A program made the translations under genes and the position numbers. Shown here piece after piece: positions 1 to 5,149 of a stretch of DNA of 5,149 bases. Within the stretch, counting starts at the first letter, position 1. The number at the start of each line of letters is the position of its first letter. This stretch comes from Candidatus Agathobaculum merdigallinarum. Its GTDB lineage: Bacteria; Bacillota; Clostridia; Oscillospirales; Butyricicoccaceae. The DNA lies in contig DXDO01000131.1 in assembly GCA_019115425.1 (NCBI GenBank), forward strand, positions 1 through 5,149. The letters run 5' to 3'. Under the pieces are notes generated by a model. It saw only the letters and a list, made by a program, of their open reading frames with translations. It was not told the origin of the DNA and ran no database searches.

Positions 1-1
1 C

Positions 2-748
2 TTCTATCGACAGACCACCTGGCTCAATTGGGACGGAACATTTTCAGCGATAGGGGAAGCCGCGCCGGAGGGGTTTTCAGGGCAGTCGGAAACCGTCTCG
101 TTTGACGCATATGACGCGCAGGGCAACCGGATCGCCTCCCTGAGCGAGCCGGACGGCAGGCTCATGGTCGGTCTGTACGAGTACGACGCGCAGGGGAACT
201 ATCTAGGCGGCACGGTGCACCTTGACCATGAACTGCAAAGCGAGGTGCGCTATTCTTACACCTTTGACGAGCAGGGCAGGGTGCTTTCCCAGACCTCGCT
301 GTACGGGGGAGAGCTGCTCAGCACTTCCGAAACAAGCTATATCACTCAGCCGGATGGGACGACACGCGCTGAGTTGGTGAGCTTTGATGAAAAGGGGAGT
401 GAACGGTCAACAGAAACGAATGTGCTGGACAACAAAAATCGAATTATCCACAAAGAACTATCGCTGGGCGGCAGCGTAACGACCGCAGACTATGCCTATG
501 ACGAGCAGGATCGTTTGACCCACAGCGTGGTGGAAAGCGCAGATGAAACCATGACAGAAAATATCTGGACGTATTCCGATGCTGCGGACGGCAGCTATAC
601 CTGTCGCTTTGAAAGCTATGAAAACGGCGTGCTGCGAGGCAGAACGGAGCAGCAGTGCGATGCTTTGGGCGTCCCCATCTATCAGGCGGAATATGATGCA
701 GCCGGCAATCTGCTCCTCAAAATGACAGCTGAAACAATAGACGTATAA
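2..748 (+). CDS. YD/RHS-like repeat protein, 3' portion (5' truncated by window edge)
   Basis: The frame is open from the first bases of the window, so this is the C-terminal 248 residues of a longer protein. An internal ATG at 164 is not a convincing start because the same repeat pattern continues upstream of it. The visible part is built of degenerate tyrosine/aspartate repeats. The recognisable cores are YDAQGN (residues 37-42 and 61-66), FDEQGR (88-93), FDEKGS (128-133), LDNKNR (142-147), YDEQDR (166-171), CDALGV (219-224) and YDAAGN (231-236). They are separated by beta-type stretches rich in Ser, Thr, Glu and Tyr. RHS/YD repeats form beta-strand shells or fibres, usually on secreted or surface proteins. 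The protein ends soon after the last repeat, with no polymorphic toxin domain, no LPXTG anchor and no membrane segment. A signal peptide or lipobox would lie outside the window. Surface location is inferred from the family. The function is unknown. Confidence -1.
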   Translation, partial: FYRQTTWLNWDGTFSAIGEAAPEGFSGQSETVSFDAYDAQGNRIASLSEPDGRLMVGLYEYDAQGNYLGGTVHLDHELQSEVRYSYTFDEQGRVLSQTSLYGGELLSTSETSYITQPDGTTRAELVSFDEKGSERSTETNVLDNKNRIIHKELSLGGSVTTADYAYDEQDRLTHSVVESADETMTENIWTYSDAADGSYTCRFESYENGVLRGRTEQQCDALGVPIYQAEYDAAGNLLLKMTAETIDV

Positions 749-781
749 AAAACGCCCGCATCAAGCGGGCGTTTTTTATAC
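743..781. terminator. Bidirectional intrinsic terminator between YD-repeat gene and trkH
   Basis: The inverted repeat has arms at 743-759 and 765-781 that pair perfectly over 17 bp, around a 5-base loop (ATCAA). The core GACGCCCGC-type GC block is CGCCCGC/GCGGGCG. It is flanked by a run of A on the left and T on the right, so both strands produce a GC stem followed by a U-tract. It lies between two convergent genes. The plus-strand gene's TAA stop (746-748) is inside the left arm, and the trkH stop codon is 3 bases from the right arm. It should therefore end transcription from both directions. Confidence 0.93.
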
Positions 782-784
782 ATA

Positions 785-2230
785 TCACAATTTGCGCAGC
801 CATGTCCGCGGCGCAAACAGCAGCAGCATGGGGAATATCTCCAAACGTCCCGCCAGCATATCGAACATCAGAACGATCTTGCTGAGCGGAGAAAGGAAGG
901 CGAAATTTGCCGAGGGTCCGACCAGCTCAAGGCCAGGGCCGACGTTGTTGAGCGTGGTTGCGACTGCGGTGAAGCTGGTTACCATATCCTCGCAGGTCAG
1001 GCTGACCAGCAGTATGGAAACGACAAAAATCAGCAGGTAGGCGATCAGGAATACGTTGACCGAACGCATGACCTCATGCTGCACACGGCGGCCGTCCATC
1101 TTGTTGACGCGCACTGCACGCGGGTGGATGAGGTACTGCATCTCCTTTTTAATGCTTTTGAACATCAGCACGATGCGGGAGCACTTGATGCCGCCGCCGG
1201 TCGAACCGGCGCATGCGCCGATGAACATCAGCAGCACGAGCAGAGATTTGCTGAACGCGGGCCACTGGTTGAAATCGACTGTGGCAAAGCCAGTGGTGGT
1301 GATGATGGAGGCGACCTGAAACAGCGCGTGGTGGAAGCTCTCGAAAAAGCTGCCGAACATATCGCGCACGTTAAAGGCGATGAGCAGCGCAAAACCGAGA
1401 ATGACCCCCAGATACAGCCGAATCTCTTCAATGCGCAGCGCATCGCGGAAACGGCGGGAGAGCACCAGATAATAGGCGCTGAAGTTGACGCCGAACAAAA
1501 TCATAAAGACAGAGATCACACCCTGCAGGTAGTAGCTGTCGTAGTGCGCGATCGAGTCGTTCCAGATGCCGAAGCCGCCCGTACCTGCGGTTGCCATCGC
1601 GGTGCAGACCGCGTCGAAGAACGCCATGCCGCCCAGAAGCAGCAGAATGATTTGCAGCACGGTCATACCAAAGTAGATGGCGTACAGGATGAACGCGGTG
1701 TCGCGCATGTGCGGCGACATTTTGGAGACCGACGGCCCCGGGCTTTCCGCGCGCATCAGGTAGATGGTCTGCCCGCCCGCGAGCGGCAGGATGGCCAGCA
1801 TGAACACCAGTACGCCCATGCCGCCGACCCAGTGGGTCAGGCTGCGCCACAGCAGCGAGGCGTGCGACATCACCTCCACATCGGTCAGGATGGTGGCGCC
1901 CGTGGTGGTAAAGCCTGAGATCGTTTCGAACAGCGCGTCTACAAGCGAGGGGATCTCCCCGCTGAACAGGAAGGGCAGCGAACCGGTGAACGCCAGTATG
2001 ATCCAGCAAAGCGCAACGGTTACAAAACCTTCGCGCGCATAAAAACGGCTGTTTCCCGGCTTTTTATGGCAGAACAGGCCGGCAAACGCCAGACAAACCG
2101 CCGCCGCGCCCACATAAGCCAGCACAACCGGCTCGCGGTACAGGATGGCCGTCAGCGCGGGCAGCAGCAGAAAGACCGACTCGACACCCAGCATCCAGCC
2201 GATCAGATAGCGTATCATGGCGTGATTCAT
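785..2230 (-). CDS. trkH: TrkH family potassium uptake channel subunit
   Basis: This is the integral-membrane, K+-translocating subunit of a Trk/Ktr-type uptake system. It has 481 residues, the usual TrkH length, and is strongly hydrophobic throughout. The family has four M1-P-M2 repeats, each with a filter glycine. The four pore loops are visible: GFTTTGAT (residues 106-113), ATAGTGGFG (213-221), ITTTGFATVDF (310-320) and TTLNNVGPGL (425-434). The glycine-rich AGSTGGGIKCSR (341-352) and the HPRAVRVNKMDG stretch (369-380) are also typical. The start is the ATG at 2230, preceded by GAGGAG with 8 bases of spacing. That site lies inside the end of trkA, and the two genes overlap in ATGA, which suggests translational coupling. 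A second Met at residue 5 is less well placed. K+ uptake is known for the family. Whether Na+ or H+ drives or accompanies transport cannot be read from the sequence. Confidence 0.96.
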   Translation of the reverse strand: MNHAMIRYLIGWMLGVESVFLLLPALTAILYREPVVLAYVGAAAVCLAFAGLFCHKKPGNSRFYAREGFVTVALCWIILAFTGSLPFLFSGEIPSLVDALFETISGFTTTGATILTDVEVMSHASLLWRSLTHWVGGMGVLVFMLAILPLAGGQTIYLMRAESPGPSVSKMSPHMRDTAFILYAIYFGMTVLQIILLLLGGMAFFDAVCTAMATAGTGGFGIWNDSIAHYDSYYLQGVISVFMILFGVNFSAYYLVLSRRFRDALRIEEIRLYLGVILGFALLIAFNVRDMFGSFFESFHHALFQVASIITTTGFATVDFNQWPAFSKSLLVLLMFIGACAGSTGGGIKCSRIVLMFKSIKKEMQYLIHPRAVRVNKMDGRRVQHEVMRSVNVFLIAYLLIFVVSILLVSLTCEDMVTSFTAVATTLNNVGPGLELVGPSANFAFLSPLSKIVLMFDMLAGRLEIFPMLLLFAPRTWLRKL

Positions 2231-3612
2231 TTGGGCGTCTCCTCTGTCGCTGCGGGATTTTCCGGCTGGAAGATATCCTGCAGATCATTCATGCCCTTGC
2301 GGGTGGAGACGACGATCACCGTGTCGCCCTCGCGCAGCTCATCCTTACCGCGCGGGATGATGCGCTTGCCCTTGCGGTTGATGCAGCACAGCAGCACATC
2401 CGGCCGGATCGGCATATCCTGCAGCGGCACGCCGGTCAGGTCGTGCGCCGCCACGCGGAATTCGAGCGCTTCGGCGCCGCCGCCCAGCTGATGCAGGGTT
2501 TCGACGTTCGAGCCCATGGAGTTCTGCATGGCGCGGGTGTATTGGCCAATCAGTTCAGCGGTCGTCTGCTTGGGGCGGATGATCGTGCCGATGGGCAGGT
2601 TTTCGATGACCTCCTCAAAGTTGACACGGTTGACCTTGGTAAACAGCTTGGCTTTGGAATGGCGGCCGGCATGCAGGGAGAGCAGGATGTTTTCCTCATC
2701 CATGCCGGTCAGCGCAACGAAGGCTTCGCAGGAGGACAGTCCCTCCTCCTCGAGCAGGTCGCGGTCGGTCGCGTCGCCGTGGATGATGGTCGCGCCCGGC
2801 AGCAGCTCGCTCAGCAGTTCGCAGCGTTCAAACCGGTTTTCAATGATTTTGACCGAGATGCCCGAGGCGAGCAGCATTTTCGCCAGGAAGTAGGAAATCT
2901 TGCCGCCGCCGACCAGCATGACCGAATCGATGCGGTCATTCGGCACGCCGATCTGCTGGAAAAACTGCGTCTGCTCGCGCGGCGGGATGATAACGGTGAT
3001 ATCGTCGCCGGCCATGAGGATAAAATCGCCCTTGGGGATGTAGGTCTGCCCTGCGCGCTGTACCATGCACAGCAGCACGTTGGAGCGCAGCCGGAGGTTG
3101 ACCTCGCAGACCGCCATGCCGTGCAGCCGCGAACCCTCAGGGATGCGGATGTCAAGCAGCTCGATGCGGCCCTTGGCAAAGGTGCCCACGCCGATGGCGG
3201 AGGGGAAACGGATCAGACGGGAGACCACGCGGGCGGTGGACAGCTCCGGATTGATCACCATGGACAGTCCCAGTTCGTCGCGGATAAACCCGACTTCGGA
3301 CACATATTCCGGATCGCGCACGCGCGCGATCGTGTGGCAGCCGGACGCCTTGCTTGCGATCAGGCAGGAGAGCAGATTGATTTCGTCGTGCGTAGTGACG
3401 GCAATCAGCAGGTCGGTTTCCTGCACGCCCGCTTCCTTGAGGATCTGAAAGCTGGTGCCGCTGCCTGCAACCGAGGCAACGTCCAGCGTGTTGGTCAGCT
3501 CTTCCAGCCGACGCTCGGACATATCGATCAGGGTCAGGTCGTGCCCCTCCGCGGAAAGCTGCTCAGCCAGCGCCGCGCCGACCTTTCCGCAGCCTACAAT
3601 AATGATGCGCAT
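2227..3612 (-). CDS. trkA: Trk system potassium uptake regulator TrkA (two tandem RCK domains)
   Basis: This is the cytoplasmic peripheral subunit that binds the TrkH channel and gates it in response to nucleotides. The 461 residues match full-length two-domain TrkA rather than the half-size KtrA. The first RCK_N (about 1-120) opens with IIIVGCGKVG, giving the GxGxxG Rossmann loop (G7, G9, G12), with the acidic D30 after the second strand that usually favours NAD(H). RCK_C 1 is at about 145-212. The second RCK_N (about 229-345) has VMLVGGGKIS and E258 at the matching position. RCK_C 2 is at about 380-437, followed by a short Pro/Glu-rich tail. The second loop, GGGKIS, lacks the third glycine, so nucleotide binding there may be weaker (inference). 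The start ATG at 3612 has GGAGG six bases upstream. It is the first gene of the trkA-trkH operon. Confidence 0.96.
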   Translation of the reverse strand: MRIIIVGCGKVGAALAEQLSAEGHDLTLIDMSERRLEELTNTLDVASVAGSGTSFQILKEAGVQETDLLIAVTTHDEINLLSCLIASKASGCHTIARVRDPEYVSEVGFIRDELGLSMVINPELSTARVVSRLIRFPSAIGVGTFAKGRIELLDIRIPEGSRLHGMAVCEVNLRLRSNVLLCMVQRAGQTYIPKGDFILMAGDDITVIIPPREQTQFFQQIGVPNDRIDSVMLVGGGKISYFLAKMLLASGISVKIIENRFERCELLSELLPGATIIHGDATDRDLLEEEGLSSCEAFVALTGMDEENILLSLHAGRHSKAKLFTKVNRVNFEEVIENLPIGTIIRPKQTTAELIGQYTRAMQNSMGSNVETLHQLGGGAEALEFRVAAHDLTGVPLQDMPIRPDVLLCCINRKGKRIIPRGKDELREGDTVIVVSTRKGMNDLQDIFQPENPAATEETPK

Positions 3613-3618
3613 GATGCG

Positions 3619-3623
3619 CCTCC
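3619..3623 (-). promoter_or_regulatory. Ribosome binding site of trkA
   Basis: The minus strand reads GGAGG, then six bases, then the ATG at 3612. This is a near-ideal Shine-Dalgarno and fixes the trkA start. Confidence 0.85.
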
Positions 3624-3668
3624 GATCTGAATTTTCTCTATTTTCATCCGTCTCCGGATCACATAGCG

Positions 3669-3696
3669 ATTATAGCACTAATCCGGTAAAATGCAA
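3669..3696 (-). promoter_or_regulatory. Promoter of the trkA-trkH operon (extended -10)
   Basis: On the minus strand a perfect TATAAT box lies at 3674-3669, preceded by TGC, which makes an extended -10. The best -35 is TTGCAT at 3696-3691 with a 16-base spacer, weak in its last three positions. The predicted transcription start is near 3662, giving a leader of only about 50 bases before the trkA ATG. A six-base inverted repeat, CCGGAT (3654-3659) and ATCCGG (3681-3686), flanks the -10 box and could be an operator, but it is short enough to be chance. Confidence 0.75.
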
Positions 3697-3762
3697 TATG
3701 TTTGTGCAGGGAAAGGCGTATATTTGGCGGTTCATTAACAGCATTTACGGAAAAATCTCGCG

Positions 3763-3792
3763 TTGACCATCGCTTGAGCTGCGTGCTATACT
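3763..3792 (+). promoter_or_regulatory. Promoter of cutC (extended -10)
   Basis: TTGACC (3763-3768, five of six consensus) is followed by an 18-base spacer and TATACT (3787-3792, five of six). TGC directly before the -10 makes it an extended -10. Transcription should begin near 3799, giving a leader of about 20 bases before the cutC ATG. It is divergent from the trkA promoter, with about 135 bases between the two predicted start points. Confidence 0.8.
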
Positions 3793-3820
3793 ATTAAGAT
3801 AAAAGGCCGGAAAGGATGGG

Positions 3821-4579
3821 ATGGATATGCCTTGGGTTCTGGAAGTCTGCGTGGATTCGGTCGAATCTGCGGTCAGCGCGGCGCGCGGCGGCGCAACGCG
3901 GCTTGAACTGTGTGCAAATCTGGTGATCGGCGGCACCTCGCCGGACGAGGATTTGTTCCGCATGGTGCGCGAGCGGGTGGATATTCTGGTGCGCGTGCTG
4001 CTGCGGCCGCGGTTTGGCGATTTTCTGTATTCTGAGGAGGAATTCGAGCTGCTGCGGCGGCAGGTGCGCCGTTTTGCCGCGCTGGGCGCGGACGGTATTG
4101 TCATCGGCATGCTGCGGCCGGACGGCACGCTGGACGAGGCGCGTATGGCTGAACTGATTTCTCTTGCCGGCGGATGCGGTGTCACGCTGCACCGCGCGTT
4201 CGACGTATGCCGCGACCCGTTGGAAGCGCTGGATGCGGCCGTGCGGCTCGGGGTGGACACGATTCTCACTTCGGGGCAGCAGGCGTCCTGCGCGCAGGGA
4301 AGCGAGCTGCTGCGGGAGCTGGTTGCTCGGAGCGGCGGCAGGCCGCAGATCCTGATCGGCGCGGGGGTGAGCGCCGATGTGATCCGGACATTGCAGCCCG
4401 CAACAGGGGCGGATGCGTTCCATCTGTCGGCAAAGCGAACGGAAAACAGCCGCATGACCTTCCGGCGCGAAGGCGTGCCGATGGGGCTGCCCGGCATCAG
4501 TGAATTCGAGGTCTGGCGCTGCGACGAGACCGCCGTCCGTGCGGCGCGGCAGACGATCGAAGCGCTCTGCGGCGGATGA
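3821..4579 (+). CDS. cutC: CutC family protein (PF03932), TIM-barrel
   Basis: The 252-residue protein matches the CutC family along its whole length. Conserved blocks visible in order are RLELCANL (27-34), GGTSP (37-41), RPRFGDFLYS (62-71), IGMLRPDG (95-102), VTLHRAFDVC (121-130), ILTSGQ (148-153), IGAGVS (179-184) and FHLSAK (200-205). The conserved cysteines C31 and C130 are present. The fold is a cytoplasmic TIM barrel. The family was named for copper tolerance in E. coli. That phenotype was later attributed to the small RNA MicL, encoded at the 3' end of the E. coli gene, so a copper role is doubtful and no reaction is firmly established. The start at 3821 has AAAGGA four bases upstream. 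A second ATG at 3827, ten bases from the same site, would remove only two residues and is nearly as likely. The gene has its own promoter and terminator. Confidence 0.95.
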   Translation: MDMPWVLEVCVDSVESAVSAARGGATRLELCANLVIGGTSPDEDLFRMVRERVDILVRVLLRPRFGDFLYSEEEFELLRRQVRRFAALGADGIVIGMLRPDGTLDEARMAELISLAGGCGVTLHRAFDVCRDPLEALDAAVRLGVDTILTSGQQASCAQGSELLRELVARSGGRPQILIGAGVSADVIRTLQPATGADAFHLSAKRTENSRMTFRREGVPMGLPGISEFEVWRCDETAVRAARQTIEALCGG

Positions 4580-4603
4580 GCCGTATCGATCAGGGAACAT
4601 ATA

Positions 4604-4630
4604 AAAAGCCAGGACAAGCGCCTGGCTTTT
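4604..4630. terminator. Bidirectional intrinsic terminator between cutC and the Cys-rich gene
   Basis: The arms AAAAGCCAGG (4604-4613) and CCTGGCTTTT (4621-4630) pair over 10 bp around a 7-base loop. The plus-strand copy ends in four U. The minus-strand copy ends in five U, because an extra A lies at 4603. It sits 24 bases after the cutC stop and 13 bases beyond the stop of the convergent gene, so it most likely serves both. Confidence 0.88.
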
Positions 4631-4643
4631 ATGATTTGCGGAT

Positions 4644-4973
4644 TCAGCCCTTTTCCGGGCAGGACGCGCAGCCTGCCGCCTGCCTGTCCTCATAAGCCCG
4701 CAGCGAGCCCTCGGTTATATGGCTCAGGGCGGCCAGCCGCTCGTTTACCATGTCCCACAGGCACATGGGCAGATGGTCGCGGTGACCGCGGTGGATGGTG
4801 ACGCATTCAAAGCAGTTCCCGTGGTGCGGGCAGGCCTCGGGACAGGGGCAGTGGTCTCCCGCCTCGCGCACCTGCCGCAGGAATTCCTGTTTGATTTTCA
4901 GGGCCTCTTCCTTGTTCCCCTCACGGTCAAGCCGGTCCTGCAAAATGGCCAGTTCGTTTCCGTCTATTTTCAT
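4644..4973 (-). CDS. Small Cys/His-rich protein of unknown function, putative metal binder
   Basis: The 109-residue soluble protein has an N-terminal charged, helix-like segment (about 4-38, rich in Glu, Lys, Arg and Leu) followed by a dense Cys/His block: HCPCPEACPHHGNC (41-54), then FEC (55-57), H61, H64, H67 and LPMC (68-71). The pattern is C-x-C-x3-C-x2-HG-x-C-x2-C-x3-H, ending with LP-x-C. A second CxxC pair (C102, C105) is at the C-terminus. This suggests one or two Zn or Fe sites. From memory, short clostridial proteins share the C..HG.C..C...H...P.C pattern, but I know of no assigned function. There is no signal peptide or membrane segment. The start ATG at 4973 follows AAAGGA by 12 bases. 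A longer reading from TTG at 5009 has no ribosome site, and the ATG at 4985 abuts the AAAGGA with no spacing. It is convergent with cutC. Confidence 0.8.
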   Translation of the reverse strand: MKIDGNELAILQDRLDREGNKEEALKIKQEFLRQVREAGDHCPCPEACPHHGNCFECVTIHRGHRDHLPMCLWDMVNERLAALSHITEGSLRAYEDRQAAGCASCPEKG

Positions 4974-4985
4974 GTTTATATCCAT

Positions 4986-4991
4986 TCCTTT
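4986..4991 (-). promoter_or_regulatory. Ribosome binding site deciding the start of the Cys-rich gene
   Basis: The minus strand reads AAAGGA at 4991-4986. It lies 12 bases before the ATG at 4973, a long but usable spacing, and directly touches the ATG at 4985, which is too close. It therefore favours the 109-residue form. A TATAAA at 5049-5044 on the minus strand is a possible -10 for this gene, but I see no acceptable -35 for it. Confidence 0.5.
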
Positions 4992-5071
4992 CGCTTTGCT
5001 CAGGCACAAAACGTTATGAAAATATTTTCCCTGAGCTTTTTTCTTTATAATTCTTCTTGTAGGGAACTCGG

Positions 5072-5077
5072 TATACT
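5072..5077 (+). promoter_or_regulatory. Possible -10 box for a plus-strand gene leaving the window
   Basis: TATACT matches the -10 consensus in five of six positions and lies 11 bases upstream of a strong plus-strand Shine-Dalgarno region. No good -35 is found 15-19 bases upstream. The call rests mainly on position. Confidence 0.35.
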
Positions 5078-5088
5078 ACAAATCACGG

Positions 5089-5096
5089 GGAGGTGA
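5089..5096 (+). promoter_or_regulatory. Strong Shine-Dalgarno (GGAGGTGA) at the right edge
   Basis: GGAGGTGA is fully complementary to the usual 3' end of 16S rRNA and is unlikely to be accidental in a spacer. It implies a plus-strand start just downstream, but no ATG lies at the usual distance. The first ATG is 14 bases after its last base, a CTG (5102) is 5 bases after, and a GTG (5097) follows immediately. Confidence 0.55.
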
Positions 5097-5104
5097 GTGG
5101 GCTG

Positions 5105-5118
5105 TCCGGCATGCCGGA
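5105..5118. repeat. Perfect 14-bp palindrome / hairpin
   Basis: TCCGGCATGCCGGA reads the same on both strands. In RNA it folds as a five-pair stem, UCCGG/CCGGA, with the loop CAUG. It can be extended by two G-U pairs, one C-A mismatch and two G-C pairs outward (5100-5123). It lies between the Shine-Dalgarno at 5089-5096 and the open frame at the edge. There is no T-tract, so it is not a terminator. It could be an operator or a translational control hairpin. Confidence 0.6.
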
Positions 5119-5149
5119 TGACCGTATGTTTATATGTGTAGTCCGCCTT
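5111..5149 (+). CDS. Possible 5' end of a gene running off the window
   Basis: From the ATG at 5111 the frame reads MPDDRMFICVVRL and is open to the last base. The same frame is open upstream to 5063, so CTG 5102 or GTG 5093 are alternative starts. Support comes from the strong Shine-Dalgarno and possible -10 upstream. Against it is the long 14-base spacing to this ATG, which sits in a hairpin loop. Thirteen codons are too few to recognise a family. Confidence 0.3.
   Translation, partial: MPDDRMFICVVRL

Noticed and set aside
1076..1918. 280-residue plus-strand open frame opposite trkH
   Set aside because: It lies entirely inside trkH on the other strand, has a His/Gln/Arg-rich shadow composition, and shows no domain.
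2443..3630. 395-residue plus-strand open frame opposite trkA
   Set aside because: It is an antisense shadow: a His/Asp/Gln/Gly-rich composition without recognisable domains, lying over a clearly coding trkA.
3613..3668. Cyclic-di-AMP (ydaO-type) riboswitch in front of trkA
   Set aside because: Such riboswitches often control K+ uptake genes in Firmicutes, but the leader from the predicted start to the ATG is only about 50 bases, too short for that aptamer, and has no terminator hairpin.
3745..4693. Two minus-strand open frames of 290 and 299 residues opposite cutC
   Set aside because: Both are Ser/Arg- or Arg/Ala/His-rich shadows. They cross the cutC promoter and terminator, while cutC itself matches its family end to end.
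4974..5009. N-terminal extension of the Cys-rich protein from TTG at 5009
   Set aside because: No Shine-Dalgarno precedes the TTG. The only AAAGGA lies inside this extension and serves the ATG at 4973.
4719..5096. 125-residue plus-strand open frame across the Cys-rich gene
   Set aside because: It is a shadow frame that runs through the Cys-rich gene and its AT-rich upstream region, has no ribosome binding site, and ends inside the Shine-Dalgarno of the right-edge start.
1..5149. Mobile elements, CRISPR, tRNA or rRNA
   Set aside because: I found no direct-repeat array, transposase-like frame, terminal inverted repeats with target duplication, or tRNA-like cloverleaf.

Overview
The window reads as chromosomal housekeeping DNA from a GC-rich member of the Firmicutes, most likely a gut-type clostridium (Oscillospirales-like). 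The grounds are strong GGAGG-type ribosome binding sites, GC-rich genes separated by short AT-rich spacers with sigma-A-like extended -10 promoters, and a small Cys-rich protein of a type I associate with clostridia. The taxonomic call is an inference from style; no rRNA or marker gene is present. I see no tRNA, rRNA, CRISPR array, insertion sequence or phage gene.

Layout, left to right. (1) The 3' end of a plus-strand gene for a YD/RHS-like repeat protein enters from the left edge and stops at 748. (2) A bidirectional hairpin terminator at 743-781 closes this gene and the convergent operon. (3) A minus-strand trkA-trkH operon (3612 to 785) encodes a two-part K+ uptake system: the cytoplasmic NAD-binding regulator TrkA and the membrane channel TrkH. 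The two genes overlap by 4 bp (ATGA). (4) A 208-bp divergent intergenic region (3613-3820) holds a good promoter for each side. (5) A plus-strand monocistronic cutC (3821-4579) follows. (6) A second hairpin terminator (4604-4630) is shared with a convergent gene. (7) That gene is a minus-strand ORF for a 109-residue Cys/His-rich protein of unknown function. (8) The right 170 bases hold its upstream region. They also hold a plus-strand strong Shine-Dalgarno, a perfect 14-bp palindrome, and the possible start of a gene running off the window.

Functionally, only trkA and trkH clearly work together. TrkH conducts K+ and TrkA gates it through nucleotide binding to its RCK domains. CutC and the Cys-rich protein are neighbours by convergence, not an operon, so their proximity is weak evidence for a shared role. 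I found no convincing new multi-gene system. The most unusual spots are the hairpin with an ATG in its loop at the right edge, the uncharacterised Cys/His-rich protein, and the truncated YD-repeat protein.
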